NCBI GenBank assembly: GCA_937944975.1
Contig: CALEBF010000014.1
Coordinates: forward strand, 279,020 to 343,019
From: an uncultured Mycoplasmatota bacterium
Lineage (GTDB): Bacteria > Bacillota_I > Bacilli_A > RF39 > UBA660
Length of the DNA stretch: 64,000 bases
Reading direction: 5' to 3'
Part shown: piece after piece, positions 59,080 through 64,000 of the stretch
How positions within the stretch are numbered: position 1 is the stretch's first letter
Layout: each line of letters opens with the position of its first letter
The notes under the pieces: model-generated
Database searches by the model: none
What the model was told of the DNA's origin: nothing
The model's input: the letters and a program-made list of their open reading frames with translations, nothing else
Program-made: the position numbers and the translations under genes

Positions 59080-60270
59080 ATGAACAGAGATGATTTTCCT
59101 ATTTTAGATGGTACCCTAATCTATTTCGACAATGGGGCAACGACGTTGAAGCCACGTCAGATGGTGGAAGCAACAGATGATTACTATTTAAAATATACGG
59201 CAAATGCGCATCGTGGAGATTACGATAATAGTTTAAAAGTAGATATTGCCTATGAAACGACACGTGAAAAAGTAAGAGAATTTATTCACGCTGGAAAGAT
59301 GAGCGAAATTATCTTTACTTGCGGAGCTACGGATAGTTTGAATTTAATGGTGTTTGGATATTTCCGCCAAATTTTGAAAAAAGGAGATGAGGTTCTACTT
59401 ACGAAAAGTGAACATGCCTCTAATATTCTTCCGTGGTTCGAATTAGAAGATGAACTTGGAATTGTCGTAAAATATATCGATTTAGATGATTATAAAGTGA
59501 CGTTGGAAGCAGTAAAAAAAGCGATGACAGAAAGAACTAAAGTGATTAGCATCGCACATATTACGAATGTCGTTGGAGATGTTAGGCCGATAAAGGAAAT
59601 TGCAAAATATGCTCACGAACGAGGAGTCTATGTTGCTTGCGATGGAGCACAGAGTGTGGCGCATATGCCGGTAGACGTGAAAGAAATGGATGTTGACTTC
59701 TTTTCCTTTTCCGCACATAAGATGTGTGGACCAACGGGGATTGGCGTATTATATGGAAAAGAAGAATATTTAAATAATATGAAACCGGTACGTTATGGTG
59801 GCGGAATGAATGCATCATTTCTTCCGGATGGTACGCGTATTTATGATGATATTCCAACGTTATTTGAAGCAGGAACACAGAATATTGCAGGAGTGATCGG
59901 GTTTGGGGCGACGCTCGATTATCTAAATAAAATAGGAATGGAAAACATTCGAACATATGAAAAAGAACTTAGAAACTATGCAATAGAAAAATTAAAAGAA
60001 GTACCGGGAATTATTTTATATAACGAGATGAGTGAAAGTGGAATTATTACGTTCAATATGAAAGATATCTTCGCGCAAGATCTCGCAATCTATCTCAATA
60101 AATATCATATTTGTGTCCGTGCCGGGAATCACTGTGCTAAGATTTTGAAAGATGAACTAAAGATTAAAAATACATGTCGTATGAGTTTATACTTTTACAA
60201 TACGAAAGAGGAAATTGATCGTATGATAGAAGTGTTAAAAAATCCGAACATAAAACAAGAGATGATATAA
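59080..60270 (+). CDS. sufS: Cysteine desulfurase SufS
   Basis: This 396-residue PLP enzyme takes sulfur from cysteine and passes it to SufU. Conserved parts are the N-terminal YFDNGATTLKPRQ, HRGDYDNS, DGAQSVAHMPVDV, the PLP-binding Lys in FSAHKMCGPTG (about residue 213) and the active Cys in RAGNHCAK (about 352). The group II loop around the Cys is typical of SufS. GGGAGGTGAAGT precedes the ATG. Its partner sufU is in the other suf locus. Confidence 0.94.
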   Translation: MNRDDFPILDGTLIYFDNGATTLKPRQMVEATDDYYLKYTANAHRGDYDNSLKVDIAYETTREKVREFIHAGKMSEIIFTCGATDSLNLMVFGYFRQILKKGDEVLLTKSEHASNILPWFELEDELGIVVKYIDLDDYKVTLEAVKKAMTERTKVISIAHITNVVGDVRPIKEIAKYAHERGVYVACDGAQSVAHMPVDVKEMDVDFFSFSAHKMCGPTGIGVLYGKEEYLNNMKPVRYGGGMNASFLPDGTRIYDDIPTLFEAGTQNIAGVIGFGATLDYLNKIGMENIRTYEKELRNYAIEKLKEVPGIILYNEMSESGIITFNMKDIFAQDLAIYLNKYHICVRAGNHCAKILKDELKIKNTCRMSLYFYNTKEEIDRMIEVLKNPNIKQEMI

Positions 60271-60271
60271 G

Positions 60272-60294
60272 AAGACCTAACAAGGTCTTTTTTG
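60272..60294 (+). terminator. Terminator of sufS
   Basis: AAGACCT pairs with AGGTCTT and is followed by T residues. Confidence 0.85.
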
Positions 60295-60323
60295 TGGAAT
60301 CGGTGTCAACTATACATTTTAAA

Positions 60324-60352
60324 TTGAGTCAAATTCATCTTCGTGATATAAT
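60324..60352 (+). promoter_or_regulatory. Promoter of ftsK/spoIIIE
   Basis: TTGAGT, 17 nt, perfect TATAAT. Confidence 0.75.
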
Positions 60353-60379
60353 GAACATAGAGTCGTAGGAGGGTATCGT

Positions 60380-62581
60380 ATGGCGAAGAAGAAAAAACGA
60401 AAAGATAGCAAAAAAACAGATAAAAATAATTATCAGGTAGAACTGAAAGGTCTTCTTTTGATTCTCATTGCCATTATTGGATTTGGAAGATTTGGAATCG
60501 TCGGGAGATTGATTAGTGCCTTTGGTGCCTTTTTAGTAGGAACGTGGTACAACATTTTGTTACTTGCGATATTGATCGTTGGTGGATACATGATGGTAAA
60601 GAGGGAAAAGCCGAATTTTTTCACGTCGAAACTAGTCGGACTCTATGTTTTTGTCATTGGTATCCTAGTCTTTTCTCATTTAGATTACATTATTCAAAAT
60701 GATTTAAAGGATTTTGAAATTGTCAAAGAGACGATCAATAATTTTATGGCGAGTACGAAGACGATTATGAATATTCAAGGTGGTGGAGTGATCGGAGCCA
60801 TTTTCTCGATTTTATTCGTAAAACTATTTGATGTAGGGGGAACGAAAATCGTCGTATGGGCATTGCTCATTTGTGGAACTGTCATGTTTACGGGACTTAG
60901 TATTGCCGATAGCATTCAATATTTCATGAACAAAGCAAAGGATGCGAAGCATAAGACGAAAGATCGCAAAGATAAAGTTGAGATTCGACAGGCCGAGGAT
61001 AATTACGATAAGGACGACAAAGTGGTCGTATCGAGCGTCGATGAGCTAATTCATAAAAATGACGATGCAAAAGAAGCTTTGAAAGTAGATGAAAAGACAG
61101 GCGAAATTATCGAAGAACCAATGAATACAGAAGGATATAAATATCCACCGATTTCTCTTCTTGCAAAACCTGTGAAAAATAAGAGTAAAGAAAATCAGGC
61201 GGCGATCGATGATAACGTCAAGATTCTGGGACAAGTGTTCTCCGATTTTGGTATCAACGGTAAGATTGTTGCGATCAATATTGGACCTACAGTTACACAG
61301 TATGAAATGGAATTAAAAGCTGGTACAAAGGTAAGTAAAGTATTAGGATTACAACGTGAGATCGCTTTAGCGCTCGCTGTAAAATCCGTTCATATTCAAG
61401 CGCCAATTCCAGGAAAGTCGACGATAGGAATCGAACTTCCAAATAAAGTTAGTAGTATGGTAACGGTAAGAGAGATTTTAGAATCTGTTCCAAAGAATAT
61501 GGAAGGTAGTAAGTTACTTGCAGTACTTGGAAAAGATATCATGGGAATTCCAAAATATTGTGAGATCAACAAGACGCCGCACTTACTTGTTGCAGGATCT
61601 ACAGGTAGTGGTAAATCAGTATGTATCAATAGTATGATTACTTCTATCTTGATGAGAGCAAAACCAGATGAAGTAAAGCTTGTCTTAGTCGATCCAAAGA
61701 AAGTAGAACTTTCTATGTATAATGGGGTTCCACATCTTTTGATCCCTGTTGTAACAGATCCGAAAAAAGCAAATATCGCTTTAAAGAAGATCGTTGCAGA
61801 AATGGAAAACAGATACGATTTATTTAGTGAAAGTGGTACGAAAAATATCGCTGGATACAATACTTATGTCGAAAAATACAATGAGAAGAATCCAAATGAA
61901 GTACAGAAGAGAAAACTTCCATATATCGTTGTAATCATCGACGAGTTAGCAGATTTGATGCTCGTTGCAGCGAAAGAAGTAGAAGATTCTATCATGCGTA
62001 TTACACAGATGGCTCGTGCAGCAGGGATTCATTTGATCGTTGCAACGCAAAGACCATCTACGGATGTCATCACAGGTGTCGTAAAGGCCAATATTCCATC
62101 TCGTATTTCGTTTGCTGTTTCAAGTAGCATCGATTCACGTACGATTTTGGATATGACAGGTGCTGAAAAATTACTGGGAAAAGGAGATATGTTGTTCTTA
62201 CCACAAGGCGAAAATACGCCGATTCGTATTCAGGGAACGTTTATTAGTGAGGAAGAGATTAAAGCTGTTGTCGATTATACGATCTCACAACAGAAGGCAA
62301 AATACGATGAATCATTATTATTAGATGATGATGAAAAAGGTGCAACGACAATGGTGGAAAGTAAGGACGATTATGAAGAGCCTCTTTACAATGAAATTGT
62401 CGAGTTTGTCGTAACGCAGGGAAAGGCGAGCGCCTCTTTACTGCAACGCCGATTCCGTCTCGGTTATAACCGTGCGGCGCGTTGTATCGATCTATTAGAA
62501 GAACGTGGAATCGTCGGTCCATCACAAGGATCAAAACCACGTGAAGTTCTAGTAAAATTAGACAAAAAAGAAGAAGAATAA
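60380..62581 (+). CDS. ftsK: DNA translocase FtsK/SpoIIIE
   Basis: This 733-residue septal DNA pump moves chromosome ends out of the closing septum or, in sporulation, into the forespore. Four membrane helices lie in the first 180 residues, then a charged linker, the alpha/beta motor (Walker A AGSTGSGKSV about 403-412; Walker B IVVIIDELADLM) and a C-terminal gamma winged helix (ASLLQRRFRLGYNRAARCID) that reads orientation sequences. Length is close to Bacillus SpoIIIE (787). GTAGGAGGGTATCGT precedes the start. Confidence 0.95.
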   Translation: MAKKKKRKDSKKTDKNNYQVELKGLLLILIAIIGFGRFGIVGRLISAFGAFLVGTWYNILLLAILIVGGYMMVKREKPNFFTSKLVGLYVFVIGILVFSHLDYIIQNDLKDFEIVKETINNFMASTKTIMNIQGGGVIGAIFSILFVKLFDVGGTKIVVWALLICGTVMFTGLSIADSIQYFMNKAKDAKHKTKDRKDKVEIRQAEDNYDKDDKVVVSSVDELIHKNDDAKEALKVDEKTGEIIEEPMNTEGYKYPPISLLAKPVKNKSKENQAAIDDNVKILGQVFSDFGINGKIVAINIGPTVTQYEMELKAGTKVSKVLGLQREIALALAVKSVHIQAPIPGKSTIGIELPNKVSSMVTVREILESVPKNMEGSKLLAVLGKDIMGIPKYCEINKTPHLLVAGSTGSGKSVCINSMITSILMRAKPDEVKLVLVDPKKVELSMYNGVPHLLIPVVTDPKKANIALKKIVAEMENRYDLFSESGTKNIAGYNTYVEKYNEKNPNEVQKRKLPYIVVIIDELADLMLVAAKEVEDSIMRITQMARAAGIHLIVATQRPSTDVITGVVKANIPSRISFAVSSSIDSRTILDMTGAEKLLGKGDMLFLPQGENTPIRIQGTFISEEEIKAVVDYTISQQKAKYDESLLLDDDEKGATTMVESKDDYEEPLYNEIVEFVVTQGKASASLLQRRFRLGYNRAARCIDLLEERGIVGPSQGSKPREVLVKLDKKEEE

Positions 62582-62608
62582 GTTTATCCGTTTGGGTAAA
62601 CTTTTTTC
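62580..62608. terminator. Bidirectional hairpin, ftsK and fic
   Basis: AGTTTATCC pairs with GGGTAAACT (one G-U) and is followed by T residues. The stem contains the end of the convergent Fic gene. Confidence 0.75.
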
Positions 62609-63702
62609 TTCTCCTTATGCATTGGTTTCATTTTTAAATCGAAAAAGAAATTTGGAAGAGTTTCTGTCATATGCTTATTGGTATCGTTTCCTTTTTCAAG
62701 AATTCCTTTCTCGATGAGAGGTAAAATCATTCTTTCATAGATAACTTGAGATTTTAACTTAGGATTGTGGCGATTGTAGAATCTACAAAAATCAGCGAGT
62801 GTATGATTGCATTTCATCGATAAAATATAAAAAATCGTCTGGTGTTCTAATGAAGTAAAGTAGGTATCGAAGTTTTCTGCAATCTCATTAATCTGATGTT
62901 CTTTTTTCATCTCTTCGAAAGAACCTTCTAACATGTATTTTAAAAATGGCGTGATATCGGGTGTGATTTTTGCGTTGCGAATCACTTGATAATATTTACG
63001 AAGAGAGAAAGGAATGTTTCGGTTGAACAAAGTAAAGGCATAGTTTTCATGATTACATAAATACCACGTACTAAGTGTACGAGACGTTCTTCCGTTAATA
63101 TCGAAATATGGATGAATATAAACAAAGTAAAAATGAATTACTTGTGATTTTACGAAAGATGCTGTAGGCGTGATGTAATAATCATCGTGAATAAAATCAA
63201 ATAGAGTCTGCATATGTTCAGAGATTTTTTGATGTGGAACTCCTTGATCTGGAGTACGATTGATATTTGATGAGTAATGAATATAAACTGGTGCATCTCG
63301 ATATAAATCATCTTCACTAATTTGTTCAGAAGGTTCTAGAATACCTTCTGATAAGATATGATATAAATATCTTAAATTTTCTTCTGAAATTGGTGGCTCG
63401 TGAAAAATCATTTGATATCCGCGGTATAAATTGAAAATGCGCCTTTGATTTAAATAAGTTTTTTTGTGGTGCCTATTTTTCATCATTATTTCAATCTCTT
63501 CTAGATCGTCTAAGTATCCTTCCGTTGCATTGTTCATTTTAATTTCAAATGGAAAAATGATTTGTTCGGCAAAACTCGATTGATTCATATATGGATGCTT
63601 TTGTAAAAACTCTTCTATTTCAAATGCTATTGGCTTAAGTTTATCAAAGTCAATATAAAAGTGATCACCATTTTCTAATGTAAGTGGAACTTGTGTATAC
63701 AT
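62584..63702 (-). CDS. Fic-family protein
   Basis: This 372-residue protein has the Fic core motif as HPYFDINGRTSR (residues 197-208; Ile replaces the first Gly of the usual GNGR). Fic enzymes move AMP or other phosphate groups onto target proteins. A likely self-inhibitory motif (NNATEG, about 57-62) resembles the S/TxxxE(G/N) helix of class II Fic proteins that keeps the enzyme off. The C-terminal 80 residues look like a winged helix. No antitoxin-like partner is next to it, though a 49-codon gene lies divergently upstream. Confidence 0.88.
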   Translation of the reverse strand: MYTQVPLTLENGDHFYIDFDKLKPIAFEIEEFLQKHPYMNQSSFAEQIIFPFEIKMNNATEGYLDDLEEIEIMMKNRHHKKTYLNQRRIFNLYRGYQMIFHEPPISEENLRYLYHILSEGILEPSEQISEDDLYRDAPVYIHYSSNINRTPDQGVPHQKISEHMQTLFDFIHDDYYITPTASFVKSQVIHFYFVYIHPYFDINGRTSRTLSTWYLCNHENYAFTLFNRNIPFSLRKYYQVIRNAKITPDITPFLKYMLEGSFEEMKKEHQINEIAENFDTYFTSLEHQTIFYILSMKCNHTLADFCRFYNRHNPKLKSQVIYERMILPLIEKGILEKGNDTNKHMTETLPNFFFDLKMKPMHKEKKKVYPNG

Positions 63703-63765
63703 GAAATCTGCTCCTTTCAGACTGTTATTGTAAGAAAAGAATACGCATTTGTCAAGGAAAGCTCT

Positions 63766-63794
63766 TTGACCTACGGTTTAGTTTGTGATAAGAT
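63766..63794 (+). promoter_or_regulatory. Promoter of the small gene at 63818
   Basis: TTGACC, 17 nt, TAAGAT. Confidence 0.55.
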
Positions 63795-63817
63795 AAAAAA
63801 TCAAAAGGAAGATACGT

Positions 63818-63967
63818 ATGATGCAAGAAGAATTATTAAAACTTATTTGGGATGTCAGTAAAGCAGGGAAATTACTCAATGATCGAGAGATTGAAAGATT
63901 GTTAGATATTATAGTACGAAGTAGGAATTTAAAAGAATATTTAAATGAAATGCACCCCTTAGAGTAG
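63818..63967 (+). CDS. Small 49-residue protein, unknown
   Basis: A 49-codon frame starts at ATG 63818 after AAAAGGAAG, with a fair promoter upstream. The peptide is helical and amphipathic (ELLKLIWDVSKAGKLL, REIERLLDIIV). It is divergent from the Fic gene, 115 bp away. It is not recognised. It could be a regulator or partner of the Fic protein, but only position hints at it. Confidence 0.55.
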   Translation: MMQEELLKLIWDVSKAGKLLNDREIERLLDIIVRSRNLKEYLNEMHPLE

Positions 63968-64000
63968 ACAGAATAAAAAAGACTATTTCATGAAGTTATG

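Overview
The window is low-GC, AT-rich bacterial chromosome with strong Shine-Dalgarno sites, TTGACA/TATAAT promoters and compact intrinsic terminators. The gene set points to a Gram-positive Bacilli-type (Firmicutes/Bacillota) organism: RNase J, GpsB, two T-box leaders, a class B sortase, FemAB, an LCP protein with a PASTA domain, an SufU-type SUF system and Bacillus-type SOS boxes. A GerE regulator very close to the Bacillus protein, SpoVS, SpoIIIAH-like and GerM-like proteins and an FtsK/SpoIIIE translocase suggest a spore former or a recent descendant of one. Pilin-like and surface-protein families and the overall style suggest a host-associated gut lineage. That placement is inference; no rRNA is present to test it.

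Layout. 0-4.6 kb: two tandem HExxH-bearing paralogues of unknown function, then an operon of an AlgI/MBOAT-like membrane protein, a DHHW/AlgX-like protein and a small anchored protein. The first two have lost the catalytic residues of their families. 4.7-9.6 kb: an RNase J with a degenerate metal site, an unknown gene, miaB and ldh. 9.6-12.3 kb: FemAB, then an inserted-looking DUF3800 plus Cys-rich gene pair. 12.6-19 kb: tRNA-Arg, a sporulation cluster (gerM, gerE, spoIIIAH-like), a GntR-ABC transporter operon with its own operator, tRNA-Cys and an unusual LCP protein. 19-32.9 kb: housekeeping (ZIP transporter, T-box-thrS, pilin-like surface protein, gpsB, RNase P RNA, RodZ-like, pgsA, recA, pepC, tRNA-Ser, phosphatase, GH25, T-box-gltX). 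32.9-39.3 kb: DEAD helicase, DedA, MscL, hydroxyacid dehydrogenase, HD protein, low-molecular-weight phosphatase.

39.2-44.9 kb is a decaying accessory island: a frameshifted cyclophilin-like gene, small orphans, a putative nuclease-like orphan, a serine-recombinase remnant, a penicillin-binding-like serine hydrolase, an ApeA-like/HEPN candidate defence gene split by a frameshift, and a deleted alpha/beta hydrolase. It ends at tRNA-Gly, next to an inverted copy of 15 bp of that tRNA.

45-64 kb returns to core genes: a sortase-anchored surface protein facing a class B sortase, spoVS, sufU-orphan-sufB, a lipoprotein, a short SSB, two XRE regulators, pyrimidine-nucleoside phosphorylase, a Cas4-like/DEDD fusion nuclease, rpoZ, SOS-controlled recX, an M3 peptidase, HIT, sufD-sufS, ftsK/spoIIIE and a Fic protein. 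The SUF genes are split over two loci about 8 kb apart, and sufC is not in the window.

The best candidates for something undescribed are the pseudo-MBOAT/pseudo-DHHW operon, the HELDH tandem beside it, the DUF3800 pair, the split ApeA-like HEPN gene, the LCP protein with a solute-binding-like insert, and the orphan gene embedded between sufU and sufB.
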